From CAYYJS01 sp964472315 (GTDB lineage Bacteria > Verrucomicrobiota > Kiritimatiellia > UBA8416), in contig CAYYJS010000013.1 in assembly GCA_964472315.1 (NCBI GenBank), positions 1 through 64,000 of the forward strand: 64,000 nt of DNA, written 5' to 3'. Shown here in pieces: positions 42,293 to 50,252 of this stretch (position 1 is its first letter; each line of letters begins with the position of its first letter). The notes below the pieces were generated by a model. That model did not search any database. It was not told where the DNA came from and worked only from the letters and a program-made list of their open reading frames with translations. Made by a program: the position numbers and the translations under genes.

Positions 42293-43732
42293 CTACTCCT
42301 CCACTTCCGCCCCCGGTTCCGTCGCGAATCCGTCGACGCCGCGCGCGCGGTCGGTGAACCGGGTATAGGTATCCTCGAAATTCAACTGCACTTCACCGGT
42401 AGGTCCATTGCGGTGTTTGACGACGTCGACGACCGCCAGCGTCTCGTCGTCGCAGCCTTCACTGCCCGGGTAGCGGCAGGGACGACGCAGCATGAGAACC
42501 ACGTCGGCATCCTGTTCGATAGCCCCGGAATCGCGTAGATCGGAGAGCTTCGGTTTGCCCTCGGCGCCGCCCGTGCGCTGATCCGGCGCACGACTGAGCT
42601 GACTGAGCACGATCACCGGCAGCTTGAGTTCCTTGGCCATCGCCTTGATGTTGGCGGAGATGGCCGACGTTTCAAGCTGACGCCCCTGGCGCGCGTATTC
42701 CCGACAGTTGAGTAACTGCAGATAATCGATCACGATCAGCGAAATCTCGTACTTCTTCTTCATGCGCCGGGCGCGGGCGCGCAGCTCGAGCACATCCAGG
42801 CCGCCGGTGTCGTCGATGTAGATGCGTGCGCGGCTGAGATCGTCCGCGGCGGTCATCAGCCGCCGATGGACATCCGTGGAGACATAGCCGCCCGACAGCC
42901 GGAAGCCCGATACTTGCGCCCGGCAGCAAAGCATGCGCATGACCAGCGATTCATAGGACATCTCCAAGCTGAAGATGCCGACGGCATGGGGCTTGTGATC
43001 GGAATCGCCTTTGCCGAGGGCGACATGTTCGGCGATGTTCATGGCCAGCGATGTCTTGCCCATCGACGGGCGGGCGGCCAGGACGACCATTTCGCTGGGA
43101 CGCAGTCCGTTCAGCTTCTCGTCCAAGTTCCGGAACCCCGACGAAATGGCGTCGCCGATGCCGTGTTTCGACTGGAACACCTTCTCGATGTGTTCCATCA
43201 CTTCCTTGACCGCATCGGCCCAGATCGTCACCGCCCCGTGCTGGTGTTCGGTGATATCGAGGAAGCGTTGCTCGACGTCGCTGAGCAGTTTGTCGGCGCT
43301 CTGCTGCTCGTCATAACAGGCGGATTCGGTATCGCGCGCCGTGTTGATGATGCAACGCAGAAGATGCTTCTGGCGGACGATATCGATGTAGTAGCCGGCA
43401 TGCGCCGGCGTCGGCGTGGCGTCGACAAGCTGTTCGAGATACGTCAGCCCGCCGACGCCATCGAGACGGCCCGCGGCGGCCAGATGATCGCCAAGGGTCA
43501 GCACATCGATGGCGCGGCCGGCCTGTTGCAGCGCCAGCATGCCTTCGTAGATGACGACATGGGCGGGCTGGTAAAACGCGTCGGGTGCGATCTGGCTTTC
43601 GATGGCCAGATCGAGCACCCGTTGCGCATCCAGCAGGATAGACCCCAGCACCCCTTTTTCGGCCGCATCCGAAGCGGGCGGAACACGGTCCATCGCCCTC
43701 GCGTGCGGCGGAGTGCCGGCGTCTTTGACCAT
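42293..43732 (-). CDS. dnaB: Replicative DNA helicase DnaB
   Basis: 479 residues. The N-terminal dimerisation domain has AEKGVLGSILLDAQRVLDLA; the RecA-like helicase domain has VVLAARPSMGKTSLAMNIAE (Walker A), LIVIDYLQLLNC (Walker B), KELKLPVIVLSQLSRAPDQR and DLRDSGAIEQDADVVLMLRR. The hexamer unwinds DNA at replication forks. The gene sits seven bases after rplI, as is common in bacteria. An ATG (43699) further in, MDRVPPASDAAEKG, could also be the start. Confidence 0.95.
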   Translation of the reverse strand: MVKDAGTPPHARAMDRVPPASDAAEKGVLGSILLDAQRVLDLAIESQIAPDAFYQPAHVVIYEGMLALQQAGRAIDVLTLGDHLAAAGRLDGVGGLTYLEQLVDATPTPAHAGYYIDIVRQKHLLRCIINTARDTESACYDEQQSADKLLSDVEQRFLDITEHQHGAVTIWADAVKEVMEHIEKVFQSKHGIGDAISSGFRNLDEKLNGLRPSEMVVLAARPSMGKTSLAMNIAEHVALGKGDSDHKPHAVGIFSLEMSYESLVMRMLCCRAQVSGFRLSGGYVSTDVHRRLMTAADDLSRARIYIDDTGGLDVLELRARARRMKKKYEISLIVIDYLQLLNCREYARQGRQLETSAISANIKAMAKELKLPVIVLSQLSRAPDQRTGGAEGKPKLSDLRDSGAIEQDADVVLMLRRPCRYPGSEGCDDETLAVVDVVKHRNGPTGEVQLNFEDTYTRFTDRARGVDGFATEPGAEVEE

Positions 43733-43739
43733 TATGGGG

Positions 43740-44189
43740 TCACTCCTCGACGATCCAGACCTTCACGCTCGCCTGGACGTCGGCATGGAGCCTGACCGGC
43801 ACATCGAACACGCCCAGCTCCTTGAACGGCGTCTCGAGCACGAGCGCTTGGCGGTCGATCTCCACGCCCTGCTGCTTGAGGGCCGTTTCGATGTCGCCGA
43901 CACCGACCGAACCGTAGAGTTTGCCGTCCTCGACCGTCTTGACGGCGATCGTACAGGACACGCCTTCGAGTCGCGCGGCGCGCTTCTTCGCATCGGCCAG
44001 CACGGCGGCCCGTGCGGCTTCACGCTCTACTTTGGCCTTCGCGAACCGACGGCGCGTCGCTTCCGTCACCGGCGCGGCGAGTTTCTTCGGCAGCAGGTAG
44101 TTACGGGCGAACCCGTCCGCGACGGTCACCACATCGCCCTCGGATCCGAGATCCGGCACATCAACCATCAGGAAGACTTCGGTTGCCAT
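43740..44189 (-). CDS. rplI: Ribosomal protein bL9
   Basis: 149 residues of normal length. VFLMVDVPDLGSEGDVVTVA and GFARNYLLPKKLAAPVT contain the family signature (GxxGDxVxVxxGxARNxLxPxxxA). A long helix and the C-terminal domain with KLYGSVGVGDIETALKQQG follow. Large-subunit protein near the L1 stalk. Part of the rpsF-ssb-rpsR-rplI-dnaB operon. Confidence 0.96.
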   Translation of the reverse strand: MATEVFLMVDVPDLGSEGDVVTVADGFARNYLLPKKLAAPVTEATRRRFAKAKVEREAARAAVLADAKKRAARLEGVSCTIAVKTVEDGKLYGSVGVGDIETALKQQGVEIDRQALVLETPFKELGVFDVPVRLHADVQASVKVWIVEE

Positions 44190-44211
44190 GGTGGATATCC
44201 TTTCCGGACGG

Positions 44212-44457
44212 TTAGGCCAGCAGACCCATGTTGCGGGCCCGACGAACGGCGCGCTTGATCTGCCGCTGTTGTTTGGGTGTCGCTCCCGTCAGACGGGCGG
44301 GAATGATCTTGCCGTATTCGGTGACGAACTTGCGCAGCAGTTCGTAATCGCGGGAGTCGATATCGTTGACGCCATCGAGATGGCGCGAGCGTTTGCGGCG
44401 GGTCACGGTGCGGTCCCGACGCGGCGTGCGTGCGTAGCTTTTTCTTGCGGGTGCCAT
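44212..44457 (-). CDS. rpsR: Ribosomal protein bS18
   Basis: 81 residues. IDSRDYELLRKFVTEYGKII and ARLTGATPKQQRQIKRAVRR are the bS18 signature, with a basic tail RARNMGLLA. Small-subunit platform protein, partner of bS6. The cysteine-containing zinc motif of some bS18 is absent. Confidence 0.96.
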   Translation of the reverse strand: MAPARKSYARTPRRDRTVTRRKRSRHLDGVNDIDSRDYELLRKFVTEYGKIIPARLTGATPKQQRQIKRAVRRARNMGLLA

Positions 44458-44494
44458 AGTTGTCCTCTTGTCTTATCGCTGTGTCAGCCATTGC

Positions 44495-45010
44495 CTAAAA
44501 CGGCAGGTTATCGTCATCGGCTTCGAGTTCGTTCGGCGCGGCGGCGGGCGGCGGGGTCTGAGTCTGAGCCTGGGTCTGAGTCTGGGACTGGGGCGGCGGA
44601 GTCGGCGCCGATCCGCGCGCGGCGGACGGGGGCTGCGGACGCGCCGCGGCCGGCCCCGAGGGACCGTCCTGAAGCGCGCCGCGCGGACTGCCCAGAAACT
44701 GGGTCCGTTCCGCCACGACACTCAACCGGTTGGACTTCTGCCCGTCCTTCTCCCATTCCTCGTACTTCAGGCGCCCCTCCACCAGAAGGGGCGAACCCTT
44801 GCGCAGGTATTCACCGCAGGTTTCGGCCGAACGTCCCCACACCGTGACGGTCACGAAGCAGGTTTCTTCATGGTCCTGGCCATCCTGCGTGCGATACTTG
44901 CGACTCACCGCGAGCCGCAGGTCTCCGACGGCGGAGCCCGACGGCGTGTACCGGATTTCCGGATCGCGCGTCAGGTTGCCGATCAGCAGAACCTTATTGA
45001 GACTCGCCAT
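44495..45010 (-). CDS. ssb: Single-stranded DNA-binding protein
   Basis: 171 residues from ATG 45010. OB fold: MASLNKVLLIGNLTRDPEIR, then AVGDLRLAVSRKYRTQDGQD, FVTVTVWGRSAETCGEYLRK, LLVEGRLKYEEWEKDGQKSN. A low-complexity Q/T/P-rich linker precedes the acidic tip DDDNLPF that binds partner proteins. It overlaps rpsF by 17 bases, an unusually deep overlap for this common gene order. Confidence 0.95.
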   Translation of the reverse strand: MASLNKVLLIGNLTRDPEIRYTPSGSAVGDLRLAVSRKYRTQDGQDHEETCFVTVTVWGRSAETCGEYLRKGSPLLVEGRLKYEEWEKDGQKSNRLSVVAERTQFLGSPRGALQDGPSGPAAARPQPPSAARGSAPTPPPQSQTQTQAQTQTPPPAAAPNELEADDDNLPF

Positions 45011-45338
45011 CGTTCCGTCCTTCCATCGGCCGCACGGCCACGTTGATGGCATCCCTGTCACCCATCGTGATCAGCACGCGAAACACCTCTTCGGTGATCC
45101 GGTAGCGCGCGCGCAGGGCGGCAATCCGCTCCGGCGCGAGATCGAATACGATGCGGAAATACTGTCCCGTCTCCCGCTTCCGCATCGGCCGCGCAAACGT
45201 CTTGCGGCCCATCGGCACGGTCGCCACGATTTCGCCACCCAGACGCGTGATTTCTCCCCGCACGCGGTCCAGGATGCCTTCGAGGGCCTCGTCTCTCAAC
45301 GAGTCCTCGAAGATGAACAACCCTTCATATGTTCTCAA
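44994..45338 (-). CDS. rpsF: Ribosomal protein bS6
   Basis: 114 residues. RTYEGLFIFEDSLRDEALEG and a tail VAVRPMEGRN surround GGEIVATVPMGRKTFARPMR and the conserved FRIVFDL strand. Partner of bS18 on the small-subunit platform. First gene of the operon on this strand, after pth by 94 bp. Confidence 0.95.
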   Translation of the reverse strand: MRTYEGLFIFEDSLRDEALEGILDRVRGEITRLGGEIVATVPMGRKTFARPMRKRETGQYFRIVFDLAPERIAALRARYRITEEVFRVLITMGDRDAINVAVRPMEGRNDGESQ

Positions 45339-45432
45339 TGTTCTTCTCCCTCACGGAATGAACGCATTCATGTCTTGTTCCGCGCCCGCCAACGGATACC
45401 GGTATACCCGTCGGCCTGCACGTTGCCGCCCG

Positions 45433-46023
45433 CTAACCGCGGTCCGGCTCCTCCGCGCGCACCGCGTTGAACTGGTTCATGGCGTCAGCTACACCCGAAT
45501 CCAGCACGCAACACACCGCATCCGCGGCACGCGCCGTCATCTCATCCACCACCCGTCGCGCCTCTTCAGCAAAGGGACGCAACACATGGCCAACAAGGTT
45601 CTCTCCCGCGCCCCGACGCCCGATCCCGATGCGGATGCGGACAAATTGCCCGGTCCCCACATGCTCGACCACGGAGGCCAACCCTTTGTGCCCGCCCGTG
45701 CCGCCGCCGGGACGCACGCGCAGCCGTCCCAATTCCAGATCGGCATCGTCCAGAACGACGATCAGGTCGTCCGGCGCCGCCTTGTTGTAACGCAATATCG
45801 CCCCGATGGCCGCCCCGCTCCGGTTCATGTACGTCTGCGGTTTGACCAACAGGAGCCGTTCGTCTCGATAATCCACTTTGGCCGTGTGCGCCGCGAATCG
45901 CAGCCCACGGCGAAACGTGCAGCCCCAACGCTTTGCCAGCACATCCAGCGCGTCAAACCCGACGTTGTGCGGGGTTCCCGCGTATGCGCCGCCGGGATTG
46001 CCGAGGCCTGCGATGATCTTCAC
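45433..46023 (-). CDS. pth: Peptidyl-tRNA hydrolase
   Basis: 196 residues. MKIIAGLGNPGGAYAGTPHN contains the catalytic histidine (TPHNVGF), LLLVKPQTYMNRSGAAIGAI the substrate-binding asparagine, VVLDDADLELGRLRVRPGGG the general base aspartate, and GGHKGLASVVEHVGTGQFVR the second helix. It frees tRNA from prematurely released peptidyl-tRNA. rplY lies 13 bp upstream on the same strand. Confidence 0.95.
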   Translation of the reverse strand: MKIIAGLGNPGGAYAGTPHNVGFDALDVLAKRWGCTFRRGLRFAAHTAKVDYRDERLLLVKPQTYMNRSGAAIGAILRYNKAAPDDLIVVLDDADLELGRLRVRPGGGTGGHKGLASVVEHVGTGQFVRIRIGIGRRGAGENLVGHVLRPFAEEARRVVDEMTARAADAVCCVLDSGVADAMNQFNAVRAEEPDRG

Positions 46024-46036
46024 AATATCGAATGTT

Positions 46037-46690
46037 CTAGGCTTCCGCTTCGGCTTCCTCGCCCGCCTTCTTCTTGCTCACGAGTTCGGGCGCGGGCGCA
46101 CCCTCGACGGCGGCCGGCGCCGCTTCCTCAAGCGTGCGTGGCGCCATCACCGAAGCGACCAGCGCATCGGCCGGCGTCGTCGCCACGACTCCTTCCGGGA
46201 GTTTGATGTCGCCCACGACCAGATGAGCGCCCATGACCATATCCGAAATATCGACCGCAACCACTTCGGGCAGGTCCATCGGCAGACAGCGCACCTGGAT
46301 CGCGTTCAACAATTGCTCCAGAATGCCGCCGAGCTTGACGCCGGCGCTCTCGCCGACAAGCTCGATCCGTACGGGCGCCTCGAGCAGCTCGGTCATCGAA
46401 ATTTCCATGAAGTCCACGTGCAGCAGCGCACCCGAGACCGGCGCATGCTGGACGTCCTTCATGAGAACGGTCTTCTCGCCATTCCCCTCGACCATCAGAC
46501 GGAGAATCATGTTCTCGCCGTGACGCTGCAGCAACATGCCGAACTCATGCGCGTCCAGTTGGACCGGCAGCGTCTCCCGCTGCCGGTTGTAGACGATCGC
46601 CGGAATCTTGCCGGTCAGGCGCAGACGCCGGGCGTTGCTGGAACCGTTCGTGGTACGTGTTTGGACGTTTACTTTTGTTTCTTTGGCCAT
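46037..46690 (-). CDS. rplY: Ribosomal protein bL25 (CTC form)
   Basis: 217 residues, the long CTC type with an N-terminal 5S rRNA-binding domain (RRLRLTGKIPAIVYNRQRET) and a C-terminal beta domain (LLHVDFMEISMTELLEAPVR, VRCLPMDLPEVVAVDISDMV). The tail is acidic with Lys, residues VSKKKAGEEAEAEA. Binds 5S rRNA. It is followed by pth and preceded by prs. Confidence 0.94.
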   Translation of the reverse strand: MAKETKVNVQTRTTNGSSNARRLRLTGKIPAIVYNRQRETLPVQLDAHEFGMLLQRHGENMILRLMVEGNGEKTVLMKDVQHAPVSGALLHVDFMEISMTELLEAPVRIELVGESAGVKLGGILEQLLNAIQVRCLPMDLPEVVAVDISDMVMGAHLVVGDIKLPEGVVATTPADALVASVMAPRTLEEAAPAAVEGAPAPELVSKKKAGEEAEAEA

Positions 46691-46702
46691 GGTCTTCCTT
46701 CC

Positions 46703-47680
46703 TTACACTCTGAACAATGTCGTAATCGAACGCCCTTCGTGAATGCGTACGATCGCTTCCCCGAGCATCTCGGACACGGACAACACGGTGACCGGGTATC
46801 CATCCAGGTCGACCCCGACCGGAACCGTATCCGTCACGATCAATTCCTTGATCGGCGACGCCTTCAATCGGACGATGGCTTTCTCGGTGACCGTCGCGTG
46901 CGTGACGGCGGCATAGATGTCGCCGGCGCCATGCTTGGCCAACAGTTTGGCCGCGGAACAGAGCGTGCCCGCCGTGGTCGTCATGTCGTCCACCATGACC
47001 GCCGTACGCCCGTCAACATTACCGACCAGCGTGAAGGCCTCCACCTCGGATGGTCCCATGCGCTGCTTGGCCACAACCGCCAGGTCGCACCGCATCTGGC
47101 GGGCATACGCGTACGCCGCCTTCACACCGCCGGTGTCCGGCGCCACAATCACGGGATTCTTCAGTTCGAGCGCATCGAGGTACTTGGCAATGATCGGGAA
47201 CGCATACAGATGATCGACCGGAATATCGAAGAAACCCTGAATCTGCTGCGCGTGTAGATCCACCGTCAACAGCCGGTTCACGCCGGCCGCCACCAGCAGA
47301 TTGGCCACGAGTTTCGCCGTGATCGGCACCCGCGGCTGGTCCTTCCGGTCCTGCCGCGCATACCCGTAGTAAGGGATGACCGCGGTGATGCGCCCCGCCG
47401 ACGCGCGCTTCATGGCGTCGATCATGATCAGCAGTTCCATCAGGTGCTCGTTCGGGGGGTTGCAGATCGGCTGAACGATGAAAACGTCGCTGCCGCGGAT
47501 GTTCTCGGTCACCTTCACAAGCGTCTCGCCATCCGGAAAACGGCTGATGACCACCGCACCCAGCGGAACGTTGGCGTACTCGGCGATACGCTCCGCCAAC
47601 GGCGCGTTCGCGGTGCCGGTGAATATCTTCAGATCGTTCGCGTGCATTCCCGCGTACACCTGTTTCCGCTCCTCGCTCAA
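46703..47680 (-). CDS. prs: Ribose-phosphate pyrophosphokinase
   Basis: 325 residues. It makes PRPP from ribose 5-phosphate and ATP. FPDGETLVKVTENIRGSDVF and QPICNPPNEHLMELLIMIDA, PYYGYARQDRKDQPRVPITA, TVDLHAQQIQGFFDIPVDHL and VMVDDMTTTAGTLCSAAKLL (the PRPP-binding loop, with T where I is usual) are intact. The start could be MHANDLKIFTG at 47647, as in most homologues; the longer form adds 11 residues. Confidence 0.95.
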   Translation of the reverse strand: MSEERKQVYAGMHANDLKIFTGTANAPLAERIAEYANVPLGAVVISRFPDGETLVKVTENIRGSDVFIVQPICNPPNEHLMELLIMIDAMKRASAGRITAVIPYYGYARQDRKDQPRVPITAKLVANLLVAAGVNRLLTVDLHAQQIQGFFDIPVDHLYAFPIIAKYLDALELKNPVIVAPDTGGVKAAYAYARQMRCDLAVVAKQRMGPSEVEAFTLVGNVDGRTAVMVDDMTTTAGTLCSAAKLLAKHGAGDIYAAVTHATVTEKAIVRLKASPIKELIVTDTVPVGVDLDGYPVTVLSVSEMLGEAIVRIHEGRSITTLFRV

Positions 47681-47686
47681 CCTGGT

Positions 47687-47756
47687 TGCCCGACTAGGAC
47701 TCGAACCTAGACTCTAGCCTCCAAAGGGCCGTGTGCTGCCATTACACCATCGGGCA
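47687..47756 (-). tRNA. tRNA-Gln (anticodon UUG)
   Basis: 70 nt, no encoded CCA. Acceptor arms TGCCCGA and TCGGGCA pair fully. D arm GTGTAATGGCAGCAC, anticodon loop CTTTGGA with anticodon TTG at the expected positions 34-36, T arm CTAGG-TTCGAGT-CCTAG. The anticodon stem has one C-A mismatch at its outer pair. It lies between prs and ispE and shares sequence with the 3' end of ispE. Confidence 0.93.
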
Positions 47757-48648
47757 ACATCCGCACCGCCCGGCCCCAGAGGCCGGCGCCGAAAGCCGCC
47801 CGGACAGCCGTCAGCATCTCCCGGGCATGTCCTTCATCCCGGGCCAGCCCGAAAACGGAACCGCCGCTGCCCGATAGCAAGCTCCCCAAGGCCCCATGTT
47901 CCATGAGACCTTCGAGCAGCATCTCGATCAGCGGATACTTCCGCACCACCGTCGCCTGGAGGTCGTTGAACAACGCCCCCGCCAGGCCGGAAAGACTCCT
48001 TTCCTGAACGGCGGAAATCATCCTTGTATAGATTGCGCCCGGGGAAGTCAAGGGCGGCGTGTAACACGCGTAGACGTCACGCGTCGGAACGGGGAAGCCG
48101 GGATTGAGCAAGACCAGCCACCAGGGCTCCGCCCCGGCGGCATCCGGATCGAACATCAACGGCGTGACGCGCTCGCCGCGGCCGGCCACACCGACAAGCC
48201 GGTCATGGACCTGCGCGGGCACGTCGCACCCGATTTCGGCGCCCAGGTCCGCCAGCGCGGCAACATCCAGTCCGACGCCCCACAAGTCGTTGAGCGCCCG
48301 CAGCACCGCCGCGGCATCCGAACTGCCGCCGCCCAGGCCCCCGCCGGGCGGGATGTGCTTCTCGATGCCCATGGTCGCCCCGAGACGGCTCCCGGTGCGC
48401 GCCTGCAGCAACCGCGCCGCCCGCGTCGCCAGGTTGTCATCGGCGCCGGCCAGGCCGAGGCGACGCTCGTCGATGCTGCCGGTCGGCAAAATCCGCGTCT
48501 CGATCGCGGGTGTGTCCGTTCGCGCAATCTCGATGCGGTCGTACAGACTCACCGGCAGGATGATGCTCCGGATGTCATGATAGCCGTCGGCACGCTTGCC
48601 GCACACCTCGAGGACGAGGTTGATCTTGGCCGGCGCAAGCACCGTCAT
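47707..48648 (-). CDS. ispE: 4-diphosphocytidyl-2-C-methyl-D-erythritol kinase
   Basis: 313 residues from ATG 48648. GHMP kinase: LAPAKINLVLEVCGKRADGY, the ATP-binding IPPGGGLGGGSSDAAAVLRA, and LLSGSGGSVFGLA near the C-terminus. It phosphorylates CDP-methylerythritol in the MEP isoprenoid pathway. Its last 17 codons run into the tRNA-Gln gene, with the TAG stop in the T arm. The start overlaps the DtxR-family gene by four bases (ATGA). Confidence 0.93.
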   Translation of the reverse strand: MTVLAPAKINLVLEVCGKRADGYHDIRSIILPVSLYDRIEIARTDTPAIETRILPTGSIDERRLGLAGADDNLATRAARLLQARTGSRLGATMGIEKHIPPGGGLGGGSSDAAAVLRALNDLWGVGLDVAALADLGAEIGCDVPAQVHDRLVGVAGRGERVTPLMFDPDAAGAEPWWLVLLNPGFPVPTRDVYACYTPPLTSPGAIYTRMISAVQERSLSGLAGALFNDLQATVVRKYPLIEMLLEGLMEHGALGSLLSGSGGSVFGLARDEGHAREMLTAVRAAFGAGLWGRAVRMLPDGVMAAHGPLEARV

Positions 48649-49151
48649 TCTGTCTGGACCTGAAAACACGCGGGCGGAACTACCACACTGCCCCCCGCGT
48701 GACAAGTCAAATGCTCCCCTTCCATGCGGGCGGCAAAGTCATCCCGCGGACTCCGGTCGGCCGCACCGGCCTGCTGCATGTAGTCGGCCAGCGCCAGCAG
48801 CCTGTCCAGCACGCAACGGTCCATGACATGTTCCATGCGGCAGGCGTTGGTTTCGGCCAGTCCCGGCTCCACGAGCAGGACATCCTGCAGAAAACCCCGC
48901 AGGATTTCATGGCTGCGCGAGACCTCGCGGGCGATGGATGACCCGCCGCCCGTCAGCGACACCGCCTCATAGGGGGCATAGTGGATCAGCCCCTTGTCCG
49001 ACAGCGCCCGCAACGCCGCGGTAACGGTGGACTTGTGCACGCCCAGCCGCGCGGCGATGTCGCCCGCCCGCGCCTCGCCCGTCTCGTGCGTCAGCGCCAG
49101 GATCGCCTCGAGGTAATCCTGCAACGCCGCGGAAAGCTGTTCGTTCGCCAT
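48645..49151 (-). CDS. DtxR/MntR-family metal-dependent repressor
   Basis: 168 residues. DYLEAILALTHETGEARAGD and ARLGVHKSTVTAALRALSDK make the winged helix-turn-helix; HEILRGFLQDVLLVEP and ETNACRMEHVMDRCVLDRL give the metal-binding dimerisation helices. The NACRMEHV pattern with cysteine is DtxR-like (iron) more than MntR-like (manganese). A palindrome AGTTTGA-N4-TCAAACT stands 22 bases upstream of its start, probably its own operator. It overlaps ispE by ATGA and so may co-regulate it. Confidence 0.88.
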   Translation of the reverse strand: MANEQLSAALQDYLEAILALTHETGEARAGDIAARLGVHKSTVTAALRALSDKGLIHYAPYEAVSLTGGGSSIAREVSRSHEILRGFLQDVLLVEPGLAETNACRMEHVMDRCVLDRLLALADYMQQAGAADRSPRDDFAARMEGEHLTCHAGGSVVVPPACFQVQTE

Positions 49152-49173
49152 GCCGATACCCGTCGCATTCGTA

Positions 49174-49191
49174 AGTTTGACCGATCAAACT
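49174..49191 (-). promoter_or_regulatory. Palindromic operator upstream of the DtxR-family gene
   Basis: AGTTTGA CCGA TCAAACT: perfect 7-bp arms with a 4-bp centre, 23 bp before the start codon. The size fits a DtxR/MntR box. No divergent gene lies on its other side, so autoregulation is the simplest reading. Confidence 0.55.
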
Positions 49192-49349
49192 CAGGATACT
49201 CGCGCGCCGCCGTCAAGTCAACCCGCCGCGCGGCGTGTCGAACCGGGACCTCGTGCCGCATGCGCCGCGCCCGTCGCGGTAGGGGTTTGCCCATGCGACT
49301 TTGAGGGGCTCCCCGATTTCTCCGTCCCCCCGACTCGCCTAGTCTGACA

Positions 49350-49402
49350 CCGTCCTACGCAAGGCGGGTCAGCCAGGAGGGTTTTGCGGCTTAGGGAGAC
49401 GG
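49350..49402 (+). ncRNA. Structured 5' leader of the glycogen-binding gene (candidate cis-regulatory RNA)
   Basis: Nested long-range pairing: CCGTC (49350-49354) with GACGG (49398-49402), CCTA with TAGG, CGCAA with TTGCG, enclosing GGCGGGTCAGCC with a small GGC/GCC stem. The words ACGCAAGGC and GTCAGCCAGG recall the cyclic-di-GMP-I (GEMM) riboswitch but do not fit its consensus well. It ends 73 bp before the CBM48 gene's ATG. The class is not established. Confidence 0.4.
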
Positions 49403-49475
49403 CTGAACGGCATCGGCCGCGCCCGTGTGGTCGCGTAACGCAGAGACAGGAACAACGCAGGAGGAGGAAACGGAG

Positions 49476-49853
49476 ATGATCAAGTCGAACGGCAACGAGG
49501 CGATGGGTAACCGGACACCGATGCAGATGGTCGCGCCGCGGGAGGGGGTATCTGCTCAACCCTCGCCGCGCAAGGCCGAAACAGCCCCGCGGGAACAGCG
49601 CCCGGCCATGACGTTCGTCTTCGCCGCGGCGCCGCAGGCGAAGGACGTATTCGTGGCCGGCGATTTCAACAACTGGGACCCGACGGCGACGCGTATGACG
49701 AGACGCGGCAGCGAGTTCAAACGCAAGATCGAGCTCGCGCCCGGCGAACATCAGTATAAGTTCGTCGTCGATGGCCAATGGGTGGCCGACCCCGCGTCGG
49801 ACGTGCATGTGGTGAACGACCTGGGTACCGTGAACAGCGTCATCCGGGTCTAG
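49476..49853 (+). CDS. Small glycogen-binding (CBM48/AMPK-beta-like) protein
   Basis: 125 residues. After a disordered Pro/Ala-rich N-terminus of about 45 residues comes an E-set/CBM48 fold: TFVFAAAPQAKDVFVAGDFN, NWDPTATRMTR, FKRKIELAPGEHQYKFVVDG, QWVADPASD. Trp of NNWDP and Trp of DGQWVADP are the carbohydrate-contact positions in AMPK-beta glycogen-binding domains. No catalytic domain is attached. AGGAGGAAACGGAG is a strong ribosome binding site. A decayed glucan phosphorylase directly follows, so a glycogen role is plausible. Confidence 0.82.
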   Translation: MIKSNGNEAMGNRTPMQMVAPREGVSAQPSPRKAETAPREQRPAMTFVFAAAPQAKDVFVAGDFNNWDPTATRMTRRGSEFKRKIELAPGEHQYKFVVDGQWVADPASDVHVVNDLGTVNSVIRV

Positions 49854-49897
49854 TCGACAACAGGGAACGGGCCCGCGCGGTCCAATATGCGGAAAGC

Positions 49898-49934
49898 ACG
49901 GGAGTGTCCCGGCCCACGCGGGGGACACTCCCGT
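49898..49934 (+). terminator. 13-bp stem hairpin behind the CBM48 gene
   Basis: ACGGGAGTGTCCC (49898-49910) and GGGACACTCCCGT (49922-49934) are perfect complements around an 11-nt loop, 45 bp past the stop codon. No T-run follows, so it is a terminator by position and strength rather than by a full intrinsic signature; it might also stabilise the 3' end. Confidence 0.55.
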
Positions 49935-49935
49935 C

Positions 49936-50252
49936 TTCCACTTCGACCGCTTCGAACCCGCCCTGGCATTGGAAACGCTGGGGCCGCTGCGCGAGCAGTC
50001 GGGTCTTTCCGAACCGGAGTTGCTCGGGCTCGGTCGCGTCACCCCGATGGACAACGGCGAGCCGTTCTGCATGACCGTGCTGGGACTGCGCATGGCCTGG
50101 TACCGGAACGCGGTCGCACACCTCCATCAACGGGTCAGCCAAGACATGTGGCACATGCTGTGGCCCGCGGTTCGCACAGTACAAGCGCGGCAACCTGCTG
50201 CTGCACGACATGGACTGGTATCGCGAAGCGCCGGCGTCCCACGCGAACTCCG
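49936..50252 (+). pseudogene. Remnant of an alpha-glucan (glycogen) phosphorylase
   Basis: One frame reads FDRFEPALALETLGPLREQS, then LGLGRVTPMDNGEPFCMTVL, GLRMAWYRNAVAHLHQRVSQ and DMWHMLWP, typical of the GT35 pattern (FxMTxLALRxSxxxNGVSxLHGxVSRxMW). Shortly after, at 50168, another frame resumes with RFAQYKRGNLLLHD, matching the YKRA motif that lies far further on in an intact enzyme. A large deletion with frameshift and loss of both ends is evident. The neighbour SpoU methyltransferase begins to run in on the other strand at 50253. Confidence 0.7.

Noticed and set aside
49350..49402. Firm assignment as a c-di-GMP riboswitch
   Set aside because: Only a few words resemble the consensus; the order and conserved loops were not matched.
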